A stretch of DNA of 64,000 bases from the NCBI RefSeq assembly GCF_001310275.1, contig NZ_LGYZ01000129.1, positions 223,063 through 287,062 on the forward strand, written 5' to 3'. A program made the translations under genes and the position numbers. Below, piece by piece: positions 25,995-33,727 of this stretch. This DNA comes from Nocardia arizonensis. Lineage in GTDB: Bacteria > Actinomycetota > Actinomycetes > Mycobacteriales > Mycobacteriaceae. The notes under the pieces were generated by a model. The model did not search any database. It saw nothing but the letters and a program-made list of their open reading frames with translations, and was not told the DNA's origin. Positions within the stretch are counted from its first letter, which is position 1. Every line of letters starts with the position of its first letter.

Positions 25995-26519
25995 TCAGGC
26001 GGCGGCGGTGGGGAGGGCGAACCAGCCGGTGGTGGGGTCGGCGTAGCCGTGGTACAAGAGGGGGATTCGCTGGTCCACGGCGAAGTGGTTGTAGATGGCG
26101 AGCATGGCCTCGCGGACGGCCTCGTCCTGGAAATCATCGACGCGGCGCTGCCCCATGGTGTGCTCGGGGAGCAGGGACAGCCGGGCCATGTCGTCGGGGT
26201 CGGCGGTGTCGAGGCCGACCCCAACGACCGCGATGGCGTGCTCACGCAAGATGACGCGGGCGGGGGCCGGGTCGACGACGCGGGGCGGGAAGGTGCGGAA
26301 TTCCGCGCGGACGGCGCTGGTGGGGTCGGCGTGCGCCTGGATGAGGGTGATCAGGTCGGGGTGGGGCATGGTGAGGCCCGCACGCAGCGGCGCCTGTTCG
26401 AGCAGGTGGAGTATGCAGCCGCCGCTGACCACCGGATCGGGCACCAGAAAGGCCGCCAGCACCGGATCGGCGTAATCGCGGCAGGTCAGACAGGCTTTGA
26501 CATGAGTCGGATCGGTCAT
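25995..26519 (-). CDS. Hypothetical protein, last gene of the unassigned six-gene run
   Basis: 174 residues from an ATG behind GGAGGGAG. Family not recognised. The N-terminus has ACLTCRDYADP (CxxC), then a helical middle with FRTFPPRVVDPAPARVIL, and a C-terminal segment AIYNHFAVDQRIPLLYHGYA. No signal peptide or membrane helix. It is 143 bp downstream of the cupin gene, the widest gap in the run, so it may have its own promoter. Its only context is the asparagine-synthetase-like/cupin locus upstream and the shared terminator downstream. Confidence 0.65.
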   Translation of the reverse strand: MTDPTHVKACLTCRDYADPVLAAFLVPDPVVSGGCILHLLEQAPLRAGLTMPHPDLITLIQAHADPTSAVRAEFRTFPPRVVDPAPARVILREHAIAVVGVGLDTADPDDMARLSLLPEHTMGQRRVDDFQDEAVREAMLAIYNHFAVDQRIPLLYHGYADPTTGWFALPTAAA

Positions 26520-26662
26520 GCTGCACTCCCTCCGAGAGGAGAGGGGGCGGCCGCACGCTGCGACTGATCGGCGACCGCCGATGGACTATCCGTCTGGCGC
26601 CGGGCACCCCCACCGCCCGACCGTGCACACGTCTTCTCAGTATAGGAGCCTCGACAACACCC

Positions 26663-27397
26663 TCAACCGGAAATATCGGCGCAGGTGGCGGCTTCGGGTA
26701 GGTCTTCGCTGAGGAAGACGGTTTGGGCCGTCATGCGGAATCCGGACATGCGTTCGCGGAAGACCTCGATGGATTCCTCGGGATGAACCGAATCGATGAC
26801 CGCGTGCTCGCCTATGGCGTTGAACTGGTGGCTCACGCCACGGGGGATCTGCATGTCGACGAAGGAGCAGGGCGGGACTATCAGGTTGTGACGGGTGCGG
26901 TGGATGCCGGGCGGGGTGTCGGGCAGGTCGTCGGTGAACTGTTCGGGGCGGAACGGGGTCACGCCCTCGATGAAGGTCACGTCGAACGGGGACAGGCTGC
27001 CGACCCGGATACGGGTGTCGGGACCGGTCATCATGCGGACGAAACGCAGTCCGGTGTGCAGGTGCATGCGCGAACAGACGCCGCGTTCGGTGACGTCGTA
27101 GAAATCCATCAGATACCGGTCGGCGAAGAATCCGTCGAAGGGTTTCTCGATCATGTAGACCTCGCCCTCCTCGAAGGTCTGTGACCGCACGATGCCGTCG
27201 GCATCGGGGGCAGTCGCCGCGGCCGCCGATTTCGCCTTGCGCACGATATCGGCCAAGGCGCCGACCACCGCCAGCGCGACCTCCGGCGGAAACGTCGCCA
27301 CGGGGGTCACCGCATTGCGCCCCGCGTCCCGGAAGCCGGCCACCTCGTGGACCTCGTTCTCCTCGTCCGCGTCGTATTTGATCCGGGTGTCGGACAT
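26663..27397 (-). CDS. Cupin-fold protein of unknown function
   Basis: 244 residues from an ATG behind GAGAGGAG. A cupin barrel is suggested by the metal-binding pattern SRMHLHTGLRF (HxH) and the second motif IPRGVSHQFNAIGEHAVIDS, typical of a double-psi or RmlC-like barrel that binds a divalent metal. The N-terminal ~90 residues are helical (TFPPEVALAVVGALADIVRK). It could be a non-haem iron oxygenase, an isomerase or a binding protein. It is 39 bp downstream of the asparagine-synthetase-like gene, so co-transcription is likely. No closer family is recognised. Confidence 0.65.
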   Translation of the reverse strand: MSDTRIKYDADEENEVHEVAGFRDAGRNAVTPVATFPPEVALAVVGALADIVRKAKSAAAATAPDADGIVRSQTFEEGEVYMIEKPFDGFFADRYLMDFYDVTERGVCSRMHLHTGLRFVRMMTGPDTRIRVGSLSPFDVTFIEGVTPFRPEQFTDDLPDTPPGIHRTRHNLIVPPCSFVDMQIPRGVSHQFNAIGEHAVIDSVHPEESIEVFRERMSGFRMTAQTVFLSEDLPEAATCADISG

Positions 27398-27436
27398 CCG
27401 GTGGTGACTCCTCTCTCGATCCGCGCCGCCGCCGGT

Positions 27437-29131
27437 TCACACCTCGAAGGCGCGCAACCACAGTTCCAGCGACAGCACCAGCCACAGCTTGCCGCCTTGG
27501 CGCGGCAGCAGCGCGCCGTCCCCGCGCAACCAGGCGCGAATGGTGTCCTCGCGGAACAGTCCGCGGGCCCGCGCGGAACGCCCGAGCAGCAGTTCGTGGC
27601 CGAGATCGCGCAGCGGACCCGACAGCCACTGCTGCACCGGCACCCGCATACCGCTCTTCGGCCGGTCGATGATGGTGCCGGGCAGCAGGTCGCGCACGGC
27701 CTGTTTGAGAATCCACTTCTCGACGGCCCCCGCCAGTTTCTGCCGTGGCGGCACGCGGAAGGCGTAGTCGATGACATCGCGGTCGAACAGCGGCGAACGG
27801 CCCTGCACGCCCGCGGCGGCGGTGAGCCGTTCCACCTTGGTGAGGATATGGTGCGCGCCCTTGGTGCGCAGATTCGTGTGCAGCAGCCGGTTGAGCAGGC
27901 TGGTCATGTGGCCGGGGCCGAGATAGGGGGCGACCAGGTCGGTGAGCGGCGGGGCGTCGCGCAGTTCGGCGAGCGCGTCGGGCGCGAGCAGCGCGGGCAG
28001 GTCCGCATAGCACTTGCGGTAGCTGTCGAGGTAGGCGAGTTCGCGGGCGCGCGGGTCGGGATCGTCGCGGGTCAGTTCGAAGATCAGCATCGGCAGGTTC
28101 TTGGGTCCGCCGAAGACCGGGTCGCCGCCCTCGCCGTTGAGCACCACCCGCGCGCCGTCCGCGGCCGCGGCCTCGGCGAGCAGCAGATTGGGCACGGTCA
28201 GCGGGTCACCCACGGGGCAGTCGAGCAGGCCGACGGTTTCGGCGAGCCGGGCGGCCACCGTCTCACCGGGCACGGTGAGCACCCGGTGTTCGGTGTGGCA
28301 GTGCACGGCGACCAGCCCCGAATAGGCGAGCTCGTTCGGGGTGGTGCCGGTGAAGGCGATGGAGTACGAGCGCACCGACTGGTCATGGTTCTTCGCGGCC
28401 AGCGCGGTGACCAGGCTGCTGTCGATTCCGCCCGAGAGCAGCACCGCGACCGGTTCGCCCGCGGGTAGTCTGCGCACGGTCGCCGCCTCGAGCAGGGCGC
28501 GCAGGGTCAACGCGTGTTCGGCGGCCGGTCGGTCGTCGGCCGTCTCGCGCGGCTCCCAGAACGTCTCCTCGGTGTGCGTGCCGTCCGCACGCAGGCGCAG
28601 ACAGCGTCCCGGCAGCGCCTCGAACACGTCGCGGAACAGGGTGTCACGGCCGGGAAGATAGGCGAAGGTCAGGAACGAGCGCACCGCGGGCAGATGCAGT
28701 CCGGTGCGCAGCGCGGGCCATGCGGTGAGCATCCGCAACGTATTCGACGCCGCCCAGTCGCGGCCCGCACGCGCGTAGAACAGCGTCCGGGCGCCGACGT
28801 GATCGCGGATCAGCACCAGCTCCTCGCCGTCGAGCACGGCCATCGCGAACATGCCTTCGGCGCGGGCGACTCCGTCGACGCCGAACCGGGCGTAGGTGCG
28901 CAACAGCAGTTCACCGTCGGAGCAGTCGACCGGTGTATCCGCGCCGAGCCGGGCGCGTAATACCGCCGCGTTGAACAGCGTCACCGTGCCGACGGCGGAA
29001 TACCCTGTGACACCGAATGTTTCGCTCTCGTCCAGCGCGCCGATGGCATGGGAGCGCACCGACGGTTCCGCGCCGACCGCGCGGACCGCCGTGGCCGGGT
29101 CATCGGTGCGGAACGCACACCACCGCGCCAT
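27437..29131 (-). CDS. Asparagine-synthetase-like amidotransferase without its glutaminase cysteine
   Basis: 564 residues from an ATG with an AGGAGG site, so the N-terminus is well supported. It begins MARWCAF rather than the usual MCGI: the N-terminal nucleophilic cysteine of class II glutamine amidotransferases is missing, although the rest of that domain is present (DGELLLRTYARFG, GMFAMAVLDG, IRDHVGARTLFYA). The C-terminal synthetase domain has the ATP-pyrophosphatase loop SGGIDSS (233-239), GEGGDPVFGG, and ILKQAVRDLLP. It should activate a carboxylate by adenylation and use free ammonia or another amine, as beta-lactam synthetase and lasso cyclases do. Substrate unknown. Confidence 0.82.
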   Translation of the reverse strand: MARWCAFRTDDPATAVRAVGAEPSVRSHAIGALDESETFGVTGYSAVGTVTLFNAAVLRARLGADTPVDCSDGELLLRTYARFGVDGVARAEGMFAMAVLDGEELVLIRDHVGARTLFYARAGRDWAASNTLRMLTAWPALRTGLHLPAVRSFLTFAYLPGRDTLFRDVFEALPGRCLRLRADGTHTEETFWEPRETADDRPAAEHALTLRALLEAATVRRLPAGEPVAVLLSGGIDSSLVTALAAKNHDQSVRSYSIAFTGTTPNELAYSGLVAVHCHTEHRVLTVPGETVAARLAETVGLLDCPVGDPLTVPNLLLAEAAAADGARVVLNGEGGDPVFGGPKNLPMLIFELTRDDPDPRARELAYLDSYRKCYADLPALLAPDALAELRDAPPLTDLVAPYLGPGHMTSLLNRLLHTNLRTKGAHHILTKVERLTAAAGVQGRSPLFDRDVIDYAFRVPPRQKLAGAVEKWILKQAVRDLLPGTIIDRPKSGMRVPVQQWLSGPLRDLGHELLLGRSARARGLFREDTIRAWLRGDGALLPRQGGKLWLVLSLELWLRAFEV

Positions 29132-29139
29132 CGCGCCTC

Positions 29140-29622
29140 CTAACCGAAATCGCCGCCGTCGTCGCCGCCGGAATCATCGCCCCAGTCCCCGTAATCGGAG
29201 GAACCGCCGTCCGAACTCGACTGCTGGGCAGCCTGCCTGCGCAGTTCCTCCTCTTGGTCCGGTGACAGGAAATCCGGTGGGTCGATCAGACTTCCGAGCA
29301 GGACACCGCCCGCGACACCGGCCAGGATCGCGCCGAGTCGTCCGCCGAAGGAGGATCTATTGACGGTGAGGACGCCACCACCCCACAGGGTGCGGCCGTA
29401 GCCGCATTCGCGGCCGTATCGGACGGCGCCGTCGCGGTGCACGCGTTTGATCAGTTTGGGGCCCAACGATTCGTCGGTGCCGGAGTCGGCGCGGTCGTCG
29501 CGCCAGGACACCACGCCGTTTCCGCGCGTGCGCCATTCCTGGCGACCGTCGGAATAGCGACGGTGCACGGTTCCGTCGGCGAGCAATTCATCGGTGTAGG
29601 TGATCTGCTGTCGCACCGACAT
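29140..29622 (-). CDS. Small protein with glycine-rich hydrophobic segment and acidic Ser/Gly/Asp tail
   Basis: 160 residues, ending 8 bp before the asparagine-synthetase-like gene. The N-terminal half contains YTDELLADGTVHRRYSDGRQ and RVHRDGAVRYGRECGYGR, two short repeat-like beta stretches. Residues ~93-115 are a Gly-rich hydrophobic stretch (GAILAGVAGGVLLGSLI), and the last ~30 residues are almost entirely Ser, Gly and Asp, ending in GDFG. Family not recognised. The hydrophobic segment may insert in a membrane. The low-complexity tail could be a flexible linker or a substrate for the neighbouring ATP-dependent ligase; this last idea is speculative. Confidence 0.65.
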   Translation of the reverse strand: MSVRQQITYTDELLADGTVHRRYSDGRQEWRTRGNGVVSWRDDRADSGTDESLGPKLIKRVHRDGAVRYGRECGYGRTLWGGGVLTVNRSSFGGRLGAILAGVAGGVLLGSLIDPPDFLSPDQEEELRRQAAQQSSSDGGSSDYGDWGDDSGGDDGGDFG

Positions 29623-29634
29623 GGGCAGTCCCTT

Positions 29635-30447
29635 TCATGCGGTGGGCCAGGTGAGGAATCCGGTCGCGCGGACGCGGCGCAGGTGGGTGGCGGTGACGCG
29701 CGGTCGCACCTCACGCACCAGGCGGTGCACAGTGCGCAGCAGCGAGGCCGGACGCACCGATTCCACCTCGGCGCCGCGGCCCCGGTTCAGCCAGGCGCGT
29801 TCGGGCGGTTCGAGTTCGGCCGCCGGATCGGCGATCGGACCGGGCAGGTGGGTCAGGTGCAGGGCGCTCGCGTGCCGGGGGCGCAGGCCGATGGGCACCA
29901 CGCGCACCCCGGCGGGTATCCCGGTGAGTTCGGGCAGGCGGGCCGGGAAGGTCATGCCGCGGGCGCTCGCGTCGTGCAGGACGAAGATCGCGGAGTCCGG
30001 GACCGACGACAGCATGTCGCCAAGCCGTCGGTCCAGCGGGAGTTCACCCGCGCCGTAGACCGGGCAGGCCGATTCCATCGGTACGCCGTTGGCGCGCAAC
30101 ATCTGTGCGACGGAATCGGATTCGCAGATCAGCAGGCGCGGCAGCCCGTAGTCGAACAGGTCGGGTTCGGGGGTGTGCTCGCCCGCCGCCCGCGGCCGGA
30201 CCGGGTGCGGTGACAGCAATCCGGGAACGGGGCCGAGACCGTCTAGCGCGGCGCGGAAATCGGCGTAGCGCACCGGTGCGGCGACCGTGAAACCGGGGCG
30301 CATGCGGCGCGGCACCGGAAGCAGTACGCGGCACAGTTCGTAGTAGAGCTGACGCTCGGTGAACCGGATACCGCTCGGCGCCGCGGCCCGCGTGACCGCG
30401 ACGCGCAGCGCACGGCCGAATACCTGCGTTCTCACCGGGTCGGCCAC
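29635..30447 (-). CDS. TOPRIM-like domain protein, paralogue of the 30479-31495 product
   Basis: 270 residues from the GTG at 30447; a second GTG twelve bases later is possible. The N-terminal FTERQLYYELCR (30-40) recalls the winged-helix REIYY element of topoisomerase VI A/Spo11. The middle reads LLICESDSVAQML (Glu109), IFVLHDASARGMTF (Asp159) and VRVVPIGLRP, which fits a TOPRIM fold with only part of the acidic set. It ends ATGFLTWPTA. The LHDAS...F block and the GFLTWPT tail are shared with the larger upstream protein, so the two are paralogues. Function unknown; the fold call is inference. Confidence 0.65.
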   Translation of the reverse strand: MADPVRTQVFGRALRVAVTRAAAPSGIRFTERQLYYELCRVLLPVPRRMRPGFTVAAPVRYADFRAALDGLGPVPGLLSPHPVRPRAAGEHTPEPDLFDYGLPRLLICESDSVAQMLRANGVPMESACPVYGAGELPLDRRLGDMLSSVPDSAIFVLHDASARGMTFPARLPELTGIPAGVRVVPIGLRPRHASALHLTHLPGPIADPAAELEPPERAWLNRGRGAEVESVRPASLLRTVHRLVREVRPRVTATHLRRVRATGFLTWPTA

Positions 30448-30494
30448 GTCAGAGAACCTACCGTGCGGATCGCCTCGCTCAACCGGTCGGCCAT
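30432..30494 (-). other. Stray third copy of the LTWPT tail (possible gene relic or 20-codon ORF)
   Basis: Between the two paralogues a short frame reads MADRLSEAIRTVGSLTWPTR and stops. It starts inside the 3' end of the upstream gene and stops inside the 5' end of the next. Its last codons repeat the 3' end of the upstream gene at 26 of 34 bases (TVGSLTWPTR against AVGFLTWPTG). It may be the remnant of a deleted third paralogue, or a coupling microORF. Confidence 0.4.
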
Positions 30495-31495
30495 GTCAGG
30501 AAACCGACGGCGCGGGCGCGGCGGCGGTCGGGATCGCCCGCGTCCTCGACCCGCTGGACGGCACTGCCGACCGCGGCCAGCAGTTTCGCGGGCGGCACCG
30601 CGGCGAGCGGGGACCACCAGCCGTCGGCCAGCCAGGCGATCTCGGCCTCCGACACCGACCCCGCGCGCAGGCGCTGGAGTTCGTCCGGTTCGGGACGGCC
30701 GTGGCGCAGCCGCAGCGCCTTCTCCTTGTCGAGCAGCGCGCGAGGGGCGATGCCGACCGGAACGGCGCGCGGGCCGAGTGCGGCCTGGGTCTCGGCGGCG
30801 AAACGCAGACCCGCCACGCTCGCGTCGTGCAGGATCAGCACCGGCACCCCGGGCGGCAGATGTTCAAGGCGATCGGCCAACGCCATGCCCCAGGCGCCCG
30901 CGGCATCATTGGCGGCGAGGCAGGCCAGGACACCGCGGTCGGGGCACACCGCCGCGAGCCGGGGCCGCGGCGGACCGGGCGGCGGCGCGGCGCCTTCGGG
31001 AATCGACCCCGGCGGCGGACCGCCGTAGACCTTGCCCCACCGGTCGAGCACCTCGGCGCGGAACTTCTCGTACGGCACGGGCATCTTCACCGGCATCCCG
31101 CGCACGATCCGCGCCTTGAACGCCGTCATCGCGATGTTGACCAGGATCACCGCGCCGAGGATCACGGCGAGCGCGGGTCCGGCCGGGAACGCACCGCCGA
31201 TGATGCCGAGCACGCCCAAGCCGACAATGGGCACCGATACCAGAAAGCGCCGCCCGAGGAACCGCTTGTCCAGATCGGGCATGTGTTTGCGCGAGGCCGC
31301 GTACCACAACTGCGGCAGGGCGTAGCGCAGTCCGCGCCCGTCACCGAGCTTGTCGGCCAGTGCGCGCACCCGGATGTCGTGCAGGCCGAGCACGCTCTCC
31401 TTCGGTTCAAGCGCGAAGGGCCGCTTGCACCCACCGCACACGCGCCCGTTGCGCTCGCGGCGCAACAGATTCACCGAACAGTGCGGACAGATCAT
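30479..31495 (-). CDS. Zinc-ribbon membrane protein with TOPRIM-like C-terminal domain
   Basis: 338 residues, first gene of the minus-strand run. N-terminal zinc ribbon: CPHC (3-6) and CGGC (20-23). Two membrane helices follow at about 84-102 and 106-126 (LVSVPIVGLGVLGIIGG and ALAVILGAVILVNIAM), then a Pro-rich linker (160-178). The C-terminal domain has ILHDASVAGLRF (222-232), RAVPVGIAPRALL and the tail AVGFLTWPTG, aligning with the downstream 270-residue paralogue. The Glu of the TOPRIM first strand is not obvious here (AAVCPDRGVLACLA), so an enzymatic role is doubtful. Possibly a membrane-tethered sensor or partner of the smaller paralogue. Confidence 0.65.
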   Translation of the reverse strand: MICPHCSVNLLRRERNGRVCGGCKRPFALEPKESVLGLHDIRVRALADKLGDGRGLRYALPQLWYAASRKHMPDLDKRFLGRRFLVSVPIVGLGVLGIIGGAFPAGPALAVILGAVILVNIAMTAFKARIVRGMPVKMPVPYEKFRAEVLDRWGKVYGGPPPGSIPEGAAPPPGPPRPRLAAVCPDRGVLACLAANDAAGAWGMALADRLEHLPPGVPVLILHDASVAGLRFAAETQAALGPRAVPVGIAPRALLDKEKALRLRHGRPEPDELQRLRAGSVSEAEIAWLADGWWSPLAAVPPAKLLAAVGSAVQRVEDAGDPDRRRARAVGFLTWPTG

Positions 31496-31697
31496 CCGTT
31501 ACCACCCCCGCATCCGCGACCCCCGCCCCGAAACCGCATTCTCACAGATACGGAATACCGGATTCCCGCACCCGCCGCGACCCGATCGACCTGAACCGGA
31601 GACGACGGTTTCGACAACAGTTCATCGAAGAGCGGCGCCCGGTCCATGCCGGGATCCGCCACGGCAAACGTCGCGGTCGCGGCATCGGATATGGAAC

Positions 31698-31723
31698 GGG
31701 CCGCGCCCGGGACGGCGCGGCCC
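31698..31723 (-). terminator. Hairpin terminator after hsaF
   Basis: Perfect 10-bp stem (GGGCCGCGCC at 31698-31707, complement at 31714-31723) with a 6-nt loop, 10 bp past the hsaF stop. It isolates the steroid operon from the unassigned minus-strand run, whose promoter must lie in the rest of the 237-bp gap 31496-31732. Confidence 0.65.
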
Positions 31724-31732
31724 GCGGTGGGA

Positions 31733-32761
31733 CTAGGCGGATTGTTCGCGCTGGAGTTCGAGGGCGATGTCGATGAGCTGGTCCTCCTGGCCGCCGACGA
31801 GGTTGCGCTTGCCCGCGCGGACGAGCATTTCGGCCGCGGAGACGTGGTAGCGCTCGGCTTGGCGCTCGGCGTGCTTGAGGAAGCTGGAGTAGACGCCGGC
31901 GTAGCCCATCATGAGGGCCTGGCGGTCGAGTAGGCATTCCTGCGGCATGACCGGACGGACAACGTCCTCGGCGGCGTCGGCGATGGCGAAGAAATCGATG
32001 CCGGTCTTGATGCCGATCTTGTCGCAGACGCCGACGAACGCCTCGACCGGCGTATTGCCCGCGCCCGCGCCGAAACGACGGGCGCTGCCGTCGATCTGCC
32101 TGGCGCCGGCGCGCACCGCGTACACCGAATTCGCCACGGCGAGATCGAGGTTCTCGTGGCCGTGGAAACCGACCTGCGCGTCGTCACCGAGTTCGGCGAC
32201 CAGCGCCGCGACGCGATCGGAGACCTGCTCGAGCACCAGCGCGCCCGCCGAGTCGACCACGTAGACGCACTGGCAGCCCGCGTCGGCCATGATGCGGGCC
32301 TGCTTGGCCAGCACCTCCGGCGGCTGGGTGTGCGACATCATCAGGAAGCCGACGGTTTCCAGTCCGAGGTCGCGGGCGAGTCCGAAGTGCTGGATGGAGA
32401 CGTCGGCCTCGGTGCAGTGGGTCGCGATGCGGCAGATGGAAGCGCCGTTGTCCTGGGAGACCTTGATGTCCTCCTTGACGCCGACGCCGGGCAGCATGAG
32501 CACCGCGATCTTGGCCTGTTTCGCGGTCTCGGCCGCGATCTTGACCAATTCCTGTTCGGGGGTCTTGGAGAAACCGTAGTTGAACGAGGAACCGCCGAGT
32601 CCGTCACCGTGGGTGACCTCGATGACCGGCACGCCCGCGGCGTCGAGCGCGCCGACGATATTGCGCACGTCCTCGCCGGTGAACTGGTGGCGCTTGTGAT
32701 GGGACCCGTCGCGCAACGAGGTGTCGGTGACGCGGATGTCGAATTCTGTGGAAATGCTCAT
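31733..32761 (-). CDS. hsaF: HsaF, 4-hydroxy-2-oxoacid aldolase
   Basis: 342 residues from the ATG at 32761. DRE-TIM metallolyase: TDTSLRDGSHHKRH near the N-terminus, metal ligands in GFHGHENLDLAVAN, and a C-terminal DmpG-type communication domain. HsaF cleaves 4-hydroxy-2-oxohexanoate to pyruvate and propanal, and forms a channelling complex with HsaG, whose gene ends 11 bp upstream. Last gene of its operon. Confidence 0.95.
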   Translation of the reverse strand: MSISTEFDIRVTDTSLRDGSHHKRHQFTGEDVRNIVGALDAAGVPVIEVTHGDGLGGSSFNYGFSKTPEQELVKIAAETAKQAKIAVLMLPGVGVKEDIKVSQDNGASICRIATHCTEADVSIQHFGLARDLGLETVGFLMMSHTQPPEVLAKQARIMADAGCQCVYVVDSAGALVLEQVSDRVAALVAELGDDAQVGFHGHENLDLAVANSVYAVRAGARQIDGSARRFGAGAGNTPVEAFVGVCDKIGIKTGIDFFAIADAAEDVVRPVMPQECLLDRQALMMGYAGVYSSFLKHAERQAERYHVSAAEMLVRAGKRNLVGGQEDQLIDIALELQREQSA

Positions 32762-32772
32762 GTCGGCGCTCC

Positions 32773-33684
32773 TCACACGCGAGCCGAGACGATTTGTTCG
32801 GCGATGACTTCGCCGACTTGGGTGGCGGCGGCGGTCATGATGTCGAGGTTGCCCGCGTAGGGCGGCAGGAAGTCGCCCGCGCCTTCGACCTCGACGAAGA
32901 CCGAAACCTTGGCCATACCACCGGATACCACCGACGGCGGATCGAACTGCGGTTCGTTGAGCAGCCGGTAGCCGGGCACGTACTGCTGGATGTCGGTGAC
33001 CATGCGGTGGATGGAATCGGCGATGGCGTCGGTGTCGGCGTCCTCGGGGATCGCGCAGAAGATGGTGTCGCGCATGATCATCGGCGGTTCGGCGGGGTTC
33101 AGGATGATGATGGCCTTGCCGCGCTGCGCGCCGCCGATGGTCTCCACCCCGCGCGAGGTGGTCTTGGTGAACTCGTCGATATTGGCGCGGGTGCCCGGTC
33201 CGGCCGACACCGACGACACCGAGGCGACGATCTCGGCGTAGGGCACGGGCACGACCCGCGACACCGCGGCGACGATCGGGATGGTGGCCTGGCCGCCGCA
33301 GGTGATCATGTTGACATTCGGCGCGTCGATATTGGCGTCGAGGTTCACCGGCGGCACCACCGCGGGGCCGACGGCGGCGGGGGTGAGATCCACCGCGCGA
33401 ATACCGGCCTCCGCGTAGCGGGGCGCGGCGGCCCGGTGCACGTACGCCGAGGTGGCCTCGAAGATCAGCTCGGGCAGTTCGGGCTGCGACAGCAGCCAGT
33501 CGACACCCTCGTGCGAGGTCTCCAGACCCAGCCCCCGAGCCCGCTTCAGACCTTCGCTGTCAGGATCGATACCGATCATCCAGCGCGGTTCGATCCGCTC
33601 CGAGCGCAGCAGTTTGTAGAGCAGGTCGGTACTGATGTTGCCGGAGCCGATGATCGCGGCGGTGACGGTCCCGTTGGTTGTCAC
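32773..33684 (-). CDS. hsaG: HsaG, acylating propanal/acetaldehyde dehydrogenase
   Basis: 303 residues from a GTG with GAGGAGG. Rossmann motif IIGSGNISTDLL near the start; catalytic Cys in NMITCGGQATIP; SVSSVSAGPGTRANIDEFT is the conserved substrate loop. It converts the aldehyde released by HsaF directly to an acyl-CoA (propionyl-CoA for steroid ring A carbons). It is placed between hsaE and hsaF, as in other steroid degraders. Confidence 0.95.
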   Translation of the reverse strand: MTTNGTVTAAIIGSGNISTDLLYKLLRSERIEPRWMIGIDPDSEGLKRARGLGLETSHEGVDWLLSQPELPELIFEATSAYVHRAAAPRYAEAGIRAVDLTPAAVGPAVVPPVNLDANIDAPNVNMITCGGQATIPIVAAVSRVVPVPYAEIVASVSSVSAGPGTRANIDEFTKTTSRGVETIGGAQRGKAIIILNPAEPPMIMRDTIFCAIPEDADTDAIADSIHRMVTDIQQYVPGYRLLNEPQFDPPSVVSGGMAKVSVFVEVEGAGDFLPPYAGNLDIMTAAATQVGEVIAEQIVSARV

Positions 33685-33727
33685 GATGGGGCCTCCTCGA
33701 GGATGGCGGTATCTGATATCGGTGTGA

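Noticed and set aside
26663..29622. Lasso-peptide gene cluster
   Set aside because: The asparagine-synthetase-like enzyme fits a lasso cyclase only loosely; there is no B1/B2 leader-binding or peptidase pair and no short precursor with a Gly/Cys/Ala/Ser core.
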